64,000 nucleotides of DNA from Cotesia glomerata. Taxonomy: Eukaryota > Arthropoda > Insecta > Hymenoptera > Braconidae. Where the stretch lies: contig NC_058159.1 in NCBI RefSeq assembly GCF_020080835.1, positions 25,888,474 through 25,952,473 on the forward strand. Reading direction: 5' to 3'. Made by a program: the position numbers and the translations under genes. The first letter of the stretch is position 1; every line of letters starts with the position of its first letter. The notes under the pieces are model-generated. The model did not search any database and was not told the origin of the DNA. It was given only the letters and a program-made list of their open reading frames with translations. Below are positions 47,976 through 62,380 of the stretch, piece by piece.

Positions 47976-49160
47976 ACAAAAATTGATCAATTTTTGAAAT
48001 TTTAAATTCTTAATGAAATTTAATTATTAGTTTAATTTTGAATTATCAATTTAAAAAACTTTGATGATAATTTTTGGGTAAATTAAAAATTTTTCAATTT
48101 TAATTGAATTTCAAATTTATTTGTAAATTTTAAGTCTAAATAAAATCATCATAACTTTAATAAATGAAAGTTTTGATAGAAAATGTCGAATTAGCTTTCA
48201 GACACAGGCACTAACACCCTCAACAGTATTCATAAACGTCAAAATGGTGTCAAAAATTAAAACCAACCATAGAATGAAAGCAGATATAATTTGTAGACGG
48301 CAAAAAATCTATTCATTAATTCTTAAGATGACGAAATAAATTCACGACTATGGATATAAATTTCGAAAGGATTTCCTTGCTGTCACGAAATAATCGTACG
48401 TCGTTTCCTCGGTATAATTAAGGTCGACGACATTTCAACTGTTAGCTTTACTGTGGTTTATACGATAACCCTCTATGAATAAATGTCTCATAAGTATATT
48501 TATAATACGTATATATTTATACTAAGACTAAGTCTTACCTAAAAAAATTTACATTTTTCTTCGACTTAAATTAAAAAAAAAATTATGTATGTTTTTTAAA
48601 AATGTTTATTAAATTTTTAGGTTTTCATTATGCGATTGTTATGTACAAGGTTAAAAGTACAGGATGATTATACTCTAAAGATGACTAAGTCGTTCCCGAC
48701 TTGTGCATCAGCATCAAAAATTTTAATAAGCACGTCTCGGATACATCTATTGTAAGCCAGATAAAAGAAAAATAAATAATGATATAATATAATAATAACA
48801 AAAGATACTTTTGATCGTGAAATGATTAATAATTAATAAAAAATTTGCTCGCCGTATAATTCAAATTAAAACAATTAAACCATTTAATTAACACTATGAA
48901 TAATAAATAATAAATAATAAAATGAAAACAATAAATAATTTCAATTTAATAATAAACTCCCGGCAAATACGCCATTAAATATGACAATAATAAATTGGAT
49001 TATAATTTACAAGAAGTCACGGTCATCCGTCGATTTTCGCGCGGTAACGAGATGAGTCGAGGGTTGAAATAAAAATAATAAAATATAACTTGGTATATAG
49101 GTATGAAGATTCATTTTTAACTTTTTATTTGTATTTATTATTCTCTCCTCTCCCAGCAGA
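47976..49160. other. AT-rich noncoding sequence
   Basis: Long A/T phrases with no feature recognised; AAT-rich simple sequence at about 48880-48990. Confidence 0.45.
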
Positions 49161-49166
49161 AGCTCT

Positions 49167-49219
49167 CATCATCATCAGCATCATCATTATCATCATCATC
49201 ATCATCATCATCATCATCG
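49167..49219. repeat. (ATC)n microsatellite
   Basis: About 17 ATC units, interrupted near the left end by AGC and TT variants. Confidence 0.95.
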
Positions 49220-49604
49220 ACTCCCTCTCCGTCCGGCAATTATTTAGTAATTGAATGCGAAGAAGCTGAGAGTCATCGCTTAAATTATCATTCCACCGGA
49301 GACTCTACAATATATATCTTGTCCGTCAGCTTTGTACACTTATTGTTTATCGTCTGGTGACAGGGACAACGGTAAAATATTAAATTTAGATAAAAAATAT
49401 ATTATAAATCCACCGACACAGTCTCTCATTTATCAAATTGTCACTTTTGTGCTACTGCTACTGTGTGAAATTTTTTACTTTATTTACTTAGCTATTATTA
49501 TTATTATTATTATTAATTTTTTTTTAATTTTTATTATTTATATTATGATAAAATTTTTTAAAGAGAAATTTGACCTTATAAAAAATTTTCAAGACTTGGC
49601 GACG

Positions 49605-49810
49605 TACACAGAAAAAAAATGTTCTTGAATCAAGTATATAATTTAGAAGAACTTAATATTTTTGATTTGAGTAGAAAAATTCTTGATTCAAGGAAATTTT
49701 ACTTGATTTGAGAATTTTTCGTATTGATTCAAGACAATCACCCTCTTCAAAATTATATTCTTGGTTCAAGAATTTTTCTCTTGAATCAAATTAATTTTTT
49801 TTTCAGTGTA
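49605..49810. mobile_element. Palindromic MITE, TTGAATCAAG family, copy 7
   Basis: Starts TACACAGAAAAAAAATGTTC and TTGAATCAAGTATATAATT; ends TTGAATCAAATTAATT, a T run and CAGTGTA. A block of about 20 bp present in copy 5 (the second ATTTAAGAAATTTT) is missing here. Confidence 0.8.
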
Positions 49811-52800
49811 GGAAAGAACGCATAAAGATAATTTGATTAAAAATAAAAAATTGCAAATTACAATTCAAAATATGTAATTTCTTTGAATCCTTACGAAGAA
49901 TTAAAATAATGAATATTTTTGCTGAAAAAAAATTGTTCGAAGTTCGTTTTCTCTGATCTATGAAAAATGAAAAAATGAGCGTGATAAAATTAAGAAAATA
50001 TCTATTAATTATTACAATTATTATTGCTAATTATTTACGTGCATGTGGTGAAAATAAAAATAATAATAACTTGATTGCAGAGCTGATCGATTGTTAACAG
50101 CGATCACTATCCACCTAATAATAAATAACTCGGAACATGACTCCATGATTTTTGACAAGTTAATCACGCCTTAACTAATCCGCCTCTTCATACATATACA
50201 TATATATTAGTATATTAATATATATCGATCTTTTTATTTTAGAACCCAAAATGATCTAAGAACTTTTACACTCATGTATAGATAAATATATACATATATG
50301 AGTAGAAGATATCGGTATAAATTTTATCAAGAATCGGCACCTATGGTGCGGCTCATTTAGTCTTTAAGATGAATATACACAAAATGAACATACTTATGTA
50401 AATGTTACGCTCAAAACATCATCTTGTCAAATATATATTAATATACACATATATGTGTGTGTATATATAGCCAGCCGAGTCTTGTGTTTTAATATACACA
50501 TAATGTACTTGACGCCATATTTTTTAAAAGTTATTTTTTTGTTTCATTTCTTAGACGATGACTTGACGAATATTAAATAACGAAGGGTGAGCCTTACTCT
50601 TACTATTGCAACAACCTATAAATGTTAAGATTACCGCTTTATTTTCATCAAACACGAAACGATTCAATCTTACGAGTATTTTATTTATAAGACCCGAGAA
50701 AAAAGTTTTACAATATTTATTATTACTCGAGTTTTAAATAATGTTCATTGACCCTGTGACTTTATTAATTTTTAATTATTACTTTTTAAATTATCAATAA
50801 ATCATAAAAAAATAAAATCACTGATTGAAAGTGGTTGAGTAAAAATAAAACAACAATAGTTATATTATGAAATCCTTTTAAAACGAGATCCTCTTAGATT
50901 TAAATTTAACATTAGACTTTTCTGTTTGTGTTTGGACTTGTAGACAAACGTGTATGCGTTAAAAGGAGAACCGGATTAATCTGAATGCTAATCCTGTAGG
51001 CAAAGTATACTCAATATGCACACGTATATCTATATCTATCTATCTATATAAAGTTGTTTTTATAGTAAGGGTGAATTTGAGATAGTGGAGCGATTGAAAA
51101 AGCGTAAAAAATCAAGGGACAGGTCAGCATCTCTTGTATGCTGCCTTATAGTGACTGGTATGGTGACACTTGTTTAGTATGTTTACACACTCGTTTGATC
51201 TTCTCGCCTACAAATCCTACGTACAATCTTATCAATTTAAATTTTATATTTGCTCAATATTTATATTTATATTTGGATACACGCTCACTTATTCAATATG
51301 GATAAAGTACGCACTATAGATCTTGTTCTGTATTTATTGCACGCCTCAAAAAAACTGTATCTCATTCTCGCTATAATTATTTATATCACTGCAATGAAAT
51401 ATTTTACATTAAGATATATTTTATTATTAAAAAATTTGATACCACATTTAATTTTTGATAAAAAAAAAATTAAATAAGGAATAAGCCAAAGTAAACACTT
51501 AAAACTTGAATAATGCTCATTTCATCACCCAGATTTAATATTGCAGCCAATAAATCTCAAAAGCTAAACTCTAAATAAACTTTCATTAAATTCAATTATC
51601 CAGGCAACTGATAATAATAATTAAGCGAGATTAAGGAGAGAAAAAATCAATTTCTTAGGAACTTTTTGACACCGGTCATTAACTAGATAATAATAATAAG
51701 ATACACTTATATTGTGGTTAAAAAAGTAATTTAGAGAATGTAGAATCGTGTAAAAGTTGTTTCACGTTTTAAATTAACAAAATAAAACTAAAAAAAAAAG
51801 CTTAAGAATGGTGAAGAGATAAGAGATGAGGATCATTAGTTCAGGACAATACTGTTTTGACGGAGTCTAACAAAAGACAGGGTCCAGTCCTTCAGACCAG
51901 ACAAATCACCAACACCAAGTGGATTTCATCTACTATAACTATAGTAGTGTACATTCTCTCCTTTTTTTTTTTCGCTCTCTTTCTCGCTTTTTTTATTTTT
52001 TAGATTTTATTTTTGAACAAATCATCACAGTGGCTACTCTCGTTCAACATGCCGGTGCTTTTGTGAAACAGCTAATTACTGACTCTTTGAATTTTTCATG
52101 TCTAAGCTTTATAATACTTATATTCACGTTTTTTCAATGTGAAATATAGAAATTCAAAACAATTTTTAAAGTTCAAAATTTTTTAAAATATAATAATAAT
52201 AACTTTGATTTAAAAAAATGGATTTGATTAGCATTAAAAAAAAAAGAATCAATTTAACGTAGAGATTAAATGATGATTGATACATCAGAGTGCTCGCAAG
52301 AAGCTATTAACCGAAAGTGATCCGAAACGGTTCGGTTTCTTATATAAAGATTTCATTTTTTTCTCGGATTAGAATTATTATCATGAATCGGTCGTACGAT
52401 CGTGACATGATTGTTGGTTACACGTGTAGAGTGTATGAAACAAGTTACATATACAGATACTCATAAGCATTAATTTATCTGAACTACCTATGTATATATG
52501 TAGATGTATAATAAAACTTGTTATGTTTAAATCCGTAACGTTTCCCACCTCGGTACACCACCGTGGCTAATTGACACGCTAGACACGCGGAAGGGTATTG
52601 CGTCGCATCACCGCGGTAATCTAGAAACACACTCTTCTACTTCTACATTATACTTTGTAATCGCAATCACTAGTCTCAGTATAAAGGCTATAGACTCTAA
52701 AGTGTATTAAATAATAAAATATAAATTCTTCTTATGAAATACCGTTGCGTGTAAGTATAACCCTCGGAGCATAAAGTAGAAGTATGTTGAGCTTTTTTGA

Positions 52801-53691
52801 CCCTTAAGAGCCGATTCGAATGGTGGATGATTCCACAACAGGGTGGCAACAATTGCCGATCGTGGATGTCGATGCTTGCACACATCTAGAGAACTCAAGA
52901 ACCCACACACGATTCAAACACACAACACAACAACTCTTTAGCTCTGGAAAACTTGAAATCTATTTTGATCGAACAGATGTAACTTGGCTAGGCGTGAGAC
53001 AACCAAACTAAAAGAGAATTAAATGTGAAAAAGAACGAGAAAGAGAGACCTCAACATCCAGTCTAGAGCTCTAGAACGCGTGCAGATCGATCGTCAGATG
53101 TCTACCCGACCCTCTTCAATCTGCAGTCAATTGTTTCCAGCTAAACTGTTTGCCTTTCAGTCGGCACCCTTTTTCGCAGACGTATATTTGCCCTTGCGTT
53201 AAAATCCATCCACCCCCCTCCCGCCTCCGATACACCCTAAACTATTTTACAATGACTATTGTATTTTTCTGTAATAGTTATTATAGTAATATTATTATTT
53301 ATTGTAAATAACATTCATTGCTAATCGCTTTTTAATGAGACTATCAAATTCAATACAAGGTAAGGTGTGATTATTTTATTTGATCGAGGTGAGTATCAGA
53401 ATTTGTGATAAATTATAAAAAATCTAATTAATGAGTCGCTAGTAAAGTAAACGATCATGTCATTATATATGTCAGTACTACGTGTTACGTGTTTTTTATG
53501 CATGTGGAACAAATGGATCGTGAAGTGATGGAGTTTTGTAAATAAATTTGTTCATTCGTAAAAATGATTATTATCGTAATTTAATTTTTGCTGATAGAAA
53601 ATAATTTATTTATTGTTAGATTAAACAAATTTTCATTTATTCTCAATGTCAAATTTTATTGCAGTGTAAATAGAATAAAATAAATTATAGG
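49811..53691. other. Noncoding sequence
   Basis: AT-rich with TATA-type simple sequence (50190-50225, 50430-50470). A GC-richer patch at 52530-52640 (for example CCACCTCGGTACACCACCG) and another at 53030-53240 could be regulatory. Frames in 52697-53011 are open on both strands without a motif. Confidence 0.4.
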
Positions 53692-53846
53692 CTACACAGT
53701 AAAAAATTTTTCGTCATTGTGTAAAGTGTAAAAATGTTTGTGTAGAATTTAACATTTTAGTATGTTGATTCAACACAAATTGTGTAAAAAAAGTCATCAA
53801 CACTAATTTTTGTGTTAAATTTTACGAAAAATTTTTTACTGTGTAG
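53692..53846. mobile_element. 155-bp MITE with 23-bp perfect terminal inverted repeats
   Basis: The left terminus CTACACAGTAAAAAATTTTT, continuing CGT, is exactly complementary to the right terminus. The interior has further inverted GTGTAAA/TTTACAC and TGTGTTAAA words. It is noncoding. CACAGTAAAAAA resembles the termini of the other TA-flanked elements. Confidence 0.85.
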
Positions 53847-53936
53847 ATAAAAAAAAAGTAATTTGTTTCAAGAGAAAATTTTCGAATTAATGATATCATT
53901 TTTAATAATTTTAAAGTCTAATCAAACAAAATTTTT

Positions 53937-54860
<924 letters not shown>

Positions 54861-56570
54861 TTTTTTTTTACTTAATTCACAACATTAAAGTAATTTTTTT
54901 CATCAAAAAGTTCAGAGTCAAATTAATTTTTTATCATTGTAATAACTACTTTTATCAATCATAAACTAATTAAAAATTCAAAATCGAAAATAATGAATTT
55001 TTTTCAAGCACATACACTTTTAACTTTCAAATTAAAATTAAAACATCATTAATCATTAAAATATGAATCCTCATAGACAATGTACAACATATTTTTCTAA
55101 TAATTTAACGGCTCACATAAAACAATCGAGTATCATCGACCAAGCCTTGAGCCAAGGAACAAGAACCTTCAAATACCCGAACAAATTTGCTAAATCATCG
55201 TAGGATCGTTTGTTCACTATAATATAGACGTAAAAAACCTCCAGCCAAATTCAGCTCGATGTAATAATAAAAAGGTACTATCTATTAAATCAAATACAAA
55301 GAACAAACCTTTCTACATGTACAAATATAAATATAATAATAACCTGATCAATTCGGTTAGTATAGGTACAATGACCGTAGTATCAATTTCAGTAACGTAA
55401 ACCTTCAGACATATCAAGCATCATCGCAAGAATTCTTCAGTGAATTGAAAGCATTTTTTTCATCATCCCAATACTTATAATAAATAAAATAAAATAAAGC
55501 AACGTCTACATCTACATCTCTGTTTTTTTCTTCTCTCTATTGGCTCTTTTTGTTAATATAAGGCCGCTAAACCGTCCCGTGGTCAGATTGTCAGCCGCTT
55601 AATTAACCGTGAAACAGCCTTTGGGGTAGCTGGACACCATAGACGACGAGAAACCACATGGGACATTTGATACACCCGCACCAGCAGTAATATCCTACTA
55701 TACCCTATACCTATACCTATACCTATACCTATACCTATACCTATACACAAACTAACACGTCTCTAAAACAGTGAGGATGCCCTCGATTCGATTCGAGCTC
55801 CGTGTTATGTCGAGTACAAGGTACCTGGAAAGAAACTCTTCTTCTACTTCTTATACTCATTCTTGGCTCCTTTATTTATTTTCCTTTATTCCCCGTAACT
55901 GGATATTCAATACTCTGGAATTCAATATCACAGGTGGTACAGTCTGTTAAATATTCGAGGAAATCCCTACAGCATCTCCATCATCCTCATCGAATAATCG
56001 ACAACAATTACAGATATTACTCGAGATATCCAAATAAATTAGACATTGCCTAGCTCCCAGCCATTGGAAACCGAGAAGGATCCTTAATAATCGTTATTGT
56101 AACGTAATCGGCGGACAACAGTTCGTAATATGTTGTTACTTGTATGTACATTTGTACATACAAGTATGTATACATACCTCGATCAGCGGTGTCGGATACT
56201 TTGAGTATCGATTGACCTTTAACTCCACGGCATAACGAGCAAACTCATACTCAATCAGCGATTTATATCTTTGACTTTCGCCGCGTTGTTTTTCTTATTG
56301 TCAATTATCAATGGATGCGCGGATTCGGAGGTTATATGTTGGTGATCAGATGTTTTATGGTCATAAGTTGTTGATAAAACCGAAAAGAAATTATTTTATT
56401 GGAATTTTACTCTTGCTAAGTAATAATTATGATTCAAAAAATTTAATCGCGAATTTAGAAAATAAAATTTGAGGATAAAGAGAAAGAGTTCACCTTTTAA
56501 GAATTTTTCAAATTAAATGAAGAATTTCACTATTTTCAAATAAAATATGCACAATGGATTTCACTTAAAA
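54861..56570. other. Noncoding, with CTATAC repeat
   Basis: AT-rich to 55120. Seven to eight CTATAC hexamers lie at 55699-55746. Balanced-composition patches at 55560-55680 and 56050-56300 have no recognisable motif. The frame 55802-56053 is unconvincing. Confidence 0.45.
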
Positions 56571-56574
56571 ATTT

Positions 56575-57225
56575 TTCTCATAACTTTTGAACGGCTTGAC
56601 CGATTTGATCGCGATTGGTGCCATTCGAAAGGGCTTGACTGAACTTAGATTTGGAATATACTTTGGAACGATTCGGACCGGTAGATTTTGAGAAATCGCA
56701 AAAAAACTACAAAAAACAATTTTTTCAAATGTGGTTTTTTTGGAATAAAATCAGCTCTTAACATAAAAAAACCACGTCGATCGCCGCCAGTCCGGTTAAA
56801 ATCGGTTGATTCGTTCGTGAGTTATCGTTGACGAAAGAAAACCGAAAAAAGTGTTTTTTCGGAATTACTCCGAAATTTTTCGTTTTATCAATTTAAACTT
56901 GAAAATTCTTCATGAAGCTTAGAAAACTGCGTCGAATGCTACCAACCTCGTGAAAATCGGTTCATTCATTCAAAACTTATTGCGATTTGAAAATTCAAAA
57001 AATAGTGTTTTATCAAACTTCTATCAAACTTTTGAGCTCGAAGAGCTCAAAAGCATACACAAGCTATTTTTTTGAGCTTGGAGAGCTCAAAATAACACAA
57101 AAATTGTATTTATGAGCTCGAAGAGCTCAAAAACGTCATAAGTGCTATTTCAAGCGTTTAGGTATAAAATTGGCGGGAAGTTGCAGGGATGGCCTTCAGG
57201 GTTAACCGTTTTCTTAATTTTTTTT
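56575..57225. mobile_element. TG-repeat element family, copy C (left end missing, diverged core)
   Basis: Starts within the core (CTCATAACTTTTGAACGGC) and has one CGATCGCCGCC...GACGAAAGAAAACC unit. It carries three GAGCTC hairpins (57029-57053, about 57072-57095 and about 57112-57133) and the end block GGCGGGAAGTTGCAGGGATG. There is no TG run. Confidence 0.75.
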
Positions 57226-58332
57226 TTTTTAATTCAAAAATTCATATTTAAAAAAAAAAATAAAAACAAAATTCAGTTCTAAGAATTTCAGGGTTTTTAA
57301 GATCAGAACAAGGTATTAAACAAAATAAATTGAGCCGAAATTTTAATGTCGATCATCATTTTTGACGATTTCCAAAAATTCAAAATTGGACAAATTTGGC
57401 ATTTTTCAGAATTTTTTTTCAATAGCCCCTAAGTGTCCCCTTTTAAACGAACGAAAGGCAATTCCTGTATCTATAATAGCATTCCAGATATTTGAAAAAA
57501 TAAAATTGAAAAACTGGAAAAATCGCGAAATTTTGAATTTGCATATTTTTTGAAAAAAAATTTTCTATTTTTTTTCCTTTGGAAGAACTTCGTTTTATGA
57601 TAAAAAAAAACTTGTGACCAAAATTTATCCAAATTGAAAGGGGTCGATTCCAACTATTGGTCGATTTGACATGGAATGACTCACTATTGATTGAAAATGC
57701 CCCACGATTACCGTGGCTTAATTGTAATTTTTAAAGAAAATATCTTTCCGTGTAATTGAAAAAAATTACAATGTCAACATCGTAAGTTTCATGTGAAAAA
57801 TTCCACTTCCTAATAAAAATCTTAATTTCAATAATTTCCATGGAAAAAAAAGTAAAATGTCTATTTGAGGGTTGAAGAGTGGAAATTTTTTACTAATGTA
57901 AATCAAATAGTTAATTAATCAATGTCTTGTAAGTGGCAATACGAGCTAGGGTTGCATACCAATGATAACTTCTAATTAGGGTGAGGATAAAATGATCTAA
58001 ATAAAACAAGATGACGTGATGATGAACTTTAATGTAATTGATCAACAAATTAGTTCATTTCGTAATATGCTGTGGTGTGAATATAGGGCGAGAAGCTTCC
58101 AGAAAAAATCAAACATAACGGCCAAGATCGACAGCTTCAACCCCTCTCTCCTTTTGTATTACGCGTTAATTAGTTACTATATAAAGAGAAAATAATGATC
58201 ATAAATGACAGGACGGTAGTCCATGTGGATATGTCACTATGGGACTAATTATTTTTCTATTGAGGATAAAAATATCCTGTCTGAAACAGCTCTTGGTAAA
58301 TTCGCAATTAAGAGCATGTGTGGTGACTAGAA

Positions 58333-58333
<1 letters not shown>
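57226..58333. other. AT-rich noncoding sequence
   Basis: Poly-T/A tracts and the sentence-like block ACCAAAATTTATCC...GGGGTCGATTCCAAC at 57618-57655 suggest old transposon DNA. No gene seen. Confidence 0.4.

Positions 58334-58400
<67 letters not shown>
58334..58400. repeat. (TG)n microsatellite
   Basis: About 33 TG units, not followed by the TG-element core, so independent of that family. Confidence 0.95.
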
Positions 58401-58403
<3 letters not shown>

Positions 58404-60335
58404 TGTTTAGACATACAAATAAATTCAAGTGAAATTCAAGAATAATGTAAAGAATTTATTTTTAAGTGAATAAAAATGAAATTTTAATTAGCATTAAAAT
58501 AAAATAATAGCAAATAAAAGAAAAATATATTCGAGAATTTGATTTAAAGTTGGAAACCGGTATAACACAGCAATAATTCATCAGACACTCGCCGGCACGA
58601 ATTTTTGTACTGTTATTGTTATTATATTCTTGTTTTTAGTGTGCAAAGCCAGGAGAGCTGTAGCGCTGGAGCAGGTGTCATGGAATAAAGTCTGGTCACT
58701 AATGATCCTTAGACATCCAACGTGAAATTAATCATCGTCTTTGTCTTTTGGATATACGTGGCCCGCGGGTTATTTCTAATACCCGAGACTTCAGGTCATT
58801 GTCTTGTGAGGATTCTCACTTTTTTGTGGCGCTCAAGTTTTGAAATTTAGTCTAGTCTTTAGACTTTTAACTTGTATCATTTTGGGAAAAAAGAAAGCAG
58901 AAAGCAGAATTAAAATAGTGAAAATATTGAGTCGAAAATGATCTGTTGAAAATTTTGTGTGCTAAAGGAATATTTTTATTGTGCTACTTATCTCATCTTT
59001 AATAAAAAAAAGTAATTCGGTTTTCAATAAAACTTTTTGTGTTAATTAAAAACCAATACAAAGCTTGTGTTAAATTATAAATAAATTGATAAAAAATATA
59101 ATAATTTTTATTAATCACAGTGAACTATAGTTTATTTGTGTACTTTTTCTGTACTAAATAAAAATAACAAAATTAAACTTTTTTTATTTTTTCCAATAAA
59201 TTAATAATTTTTAAACAATTTCATTATTTTTTTTTTATTTTTTCTTAACAAATTTTTTATATTTTAATTTTTTTTGTCGTGACATTAGTTATATTTTTCA
59301 TAATGAATTGATTTGAAAATTATGAAATTTTAAAAATAAAAAAATTTAACCGTCAACAGTCTAAGTAAAGTAAACAGTCTAAGTATTGACATGAGACTAT
59401 TTATAGGAAAAAATCTAATCAGTGACACTTAAAAGATGATGAATACTTGGTTTTTCGTCCGTAATAATATTTTAACCTAAAATTTGCGTTGATTAAAGAC
59501 AAAAGTTTTAACTGTGAAGAACTTCAATAATTTTGTGAAGTAATTTTTTTTAAATATAATAAAAATTTATGAAATATTGTGGATTAAGTTAAGAAAATTC
59601 AACGACCAGGATTGATATGACGGAGACTCGTAAAAGCATAGACGATATAGAGTCAGAGACGGAGGATATGAAATATGAAATATGGGATGAGATCAGAAAA
59701 GATTTTAGTGTTAGTGCTTTGCTGCCGGAGATAGACTGGTGTATGGATGGTATAGAGTGTAGTATATAAATGTGCAATATGTGCTGTATAGATAGATGAA
59801 GAATATATAGGAAGATTGCTCCGGGGCTTTCGGGGCTGAGCATATTGAATAACTCGCTCGCTGGACCGCGAAAATATACTCTCTTTTTCGTACTCTGGTT
59901 ATAAGAATATACAGATATAAATTGCACTCGGGATTTTATATACTTGTGTGTCCATATCGTAACTCCTATCCTCGGCGCTCAATCCATACCCAAGGACTTT
60001 ATCCTCTATACATTGCTAAGTACTGTCAATATATGTTCATCTACTAACTTCGACTATGGATCTTTTTATTGAGTATATGACCAGTTTTTATTTAGATTAA
60101 TGTTTTGGCTTTTTAATATGATTTTTTTTTTTTCATTATGATATTAATTATAATAATTAATATTATTATATTAATTTTGTTTTTAATTACAATAATTTTA
60201 AAATATTTAAAATTTGAACGGTATTATTATATATAAGTTTTATAAATTATAAACTTAAGATTGTAATTTCAAATAAAAACAATTTAGATTTTTTAGTTCA
60301 ATGTTATGAAAAGTTTTTTAAATTTTAATTTATGG
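58401..60335. other. AT-rich noncoding sequence
   Basis: Background with a balanced patch at 58560-58810 and a purine-rich patch at 59600-59940. The minus-strand frame 59589-59927 through the latter is Ser/Ile/His-rich and unconvincing. Confidence 0.4.
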
Positions 60336-60479
60336 TAAGGTAAAAGCCCCAATAGATGATCACGTACCAGTATATGATCACTCCATGTATCTGTATATCT
60401 ATATTCACAAATATAGGTATACAAATACATGGAGTGCTCATATACTGGTAGATGATCATCTATTGGGGCTTTTACCTTA
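60336..60479. mobile_element. 144-bp near-perfect hairpin MITE
   Basis: Left arm TAAGGTAAAAGCCCCAATAG, continuing ATGATCACGTACCAGTATAT and TGATCACTCCATGTATCTG; the right arm is complementary, ending CTATTGGGGCTTTTACCTTA. Arms are about 62 bp with only a few mismatches and a short AT loop. It is noncoding; such a transcript would fold into a long hairpin. Confidence 0.85.
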
Positions 60480-60712
60480 ATTGATTTTTTTAAATTTATT
60501 TGTGAATTAAAAAAAAATTTTTAGTTTTTACCCAAAAAAAAAAATCAAAATCAAATATTTAAAAAAAAATTCTACTCATGATAAATTTATAGAATTGAAA
60601 AATTCATTTTATGCAAAAAATTCACTTGTTATTAAAAATAAAAAACTATTCAAAATAAAAATCAATTACTATAATAATAAATATTTCTAACCTAGAAATA
60701 CTTGTTTATTTC

Positions 60713-60746
<34 letters not shown>

Positions 60747-61262
60747 ACGAACACCTAAAATTATCCAAAAATAAAAATCCGACTAAAACACAATTGAAAG
60801 TTATTCAAATACCGTTTATATTACCCGAAATTTTCAGAACGCCTTTATATCCACCAAACTATTTCATTAGTAAAAGATTTAAATAATCTCGGCTTAAAAA
60901 TTCAGTGTAACATGAAAGCTAATTCTCGTTATCAATTTCATTCCCCGGAATTTTCTTACTATATATATTAGCATATATTTTTTTAACAGAGATCGAAACT
61001 GAAATTCGAACAATAAGCTATCATATATTAAGCTATCATATACTATAGTATCGACGGACAATGATTGCTTTTGTAATAATTTCCAAGCCAATACATAGTA
61101 ATTATTAATTCTTTAATTTTCCCAGTATTATAGTTGGTACGAATCCGGGCGTACTTATTCAAGTAATGTGTACTTCATACCTCAATTGCAGTGAGAGTAA
61201 GAGATACTTCAGGTCATAGATACCTTCTACCTTCTACCTCATGTTACCTGTACCAGAAGGAT
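60480..61262. other. AT-rich noncoding sequence
   Basis: Includes a poly-A run at 60715-60743. No feature otherwise. Confidence 0.5.
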
Positions 61263-61270
61263 ATAGATAC

Positions 61271-62326
61271 TAGGGATGGGCGATATACATCGATGTTTCG
61301 ACTATCGATGTTTTTTCCGGGAAACATCGATTTTTTTGGTCGATTTTTTTTGGAATCGAAACATCGATGGTCGATGTAGAATAATGAACCATCGACATCG
61401 AAATGAATTTCTACTAGAAATTTTTTAGCGCGCGCTAAAAATTAAAAAAAAAATCTGAAAATACCAAAAAAAAAATCGTAAAAATTACAGTTTTGGGATG
61501 TAAGGGCGTTGAGTTATTTAGTGAAGTAAACGAAGATATACAATTATAATTTTTATTTAAATATCTTTAATTGCTAATACACGCGTGTACTTAAAACGAG
61601 GTGAAGTTACGATTATCCGATACGAAGCTTGGGGGTCACTCGGTAGAACTGAAAATTTTCAAGTGTCCATCTCGGCCTCCGACCTCTCCTGGGGTAGGGG
61701 GTACTCGATGGAAGTATATAGAAAATATATTAAGGGTAGGAGTACTTAGTTGTATGTAAGTATGGAAAATTGATATACGTAGGTACATGTACAGGAATGA
61801 TTCTTTAGGTACACACAAATTATAGAATTGATATACGTAGGTACATGTACAGGATAGATTCTCAAATTATAGAAAAGTAGAAGTATTTTAGTTAAAAGGG
61901 ATAGATAGAGAGAGAGAGAGAGAGAAATAGATATATAGGTATAGGTATAGAGTTTTTAATCCCTTAATTGCTCTTTAGAAAAAGGTATGTTATTGAGAAT
62001 ATTTTGTGGAAATATTTGGGAAAAATCCTTAAGCTTCTTATCGACTAATTTCACATATTTCTCATCCTATTAGAATAAATTTTATTAGGGTCAGCTGCAA
62101 ATGTGAATTTTATTACTTGCAATACAATTATAATAAAATAAAATTTCCCAAAAATGCTCTTGCAGCAGACGAGATTTTATCAGTTGTTTGGAATCACCAA
62201 GTAAATTATAATCTGGTATAATTTATGGTGATGCGACATAACTAAGGCTTTTCTAACACAATACTTAATATCGTTGTAGAAAAACTTCAACTTAAATAAA
62301 ACTATATTAACTAACTATTATTAATA

Positions 62327-62380
<54 letters not shown>

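Noticed and set aside
51338..51352. GCACGCCTCA word considered as another end of the 3601-4243 element
   Set aside because: Only 10 bases match and nothing of the element interior or partner end follows.
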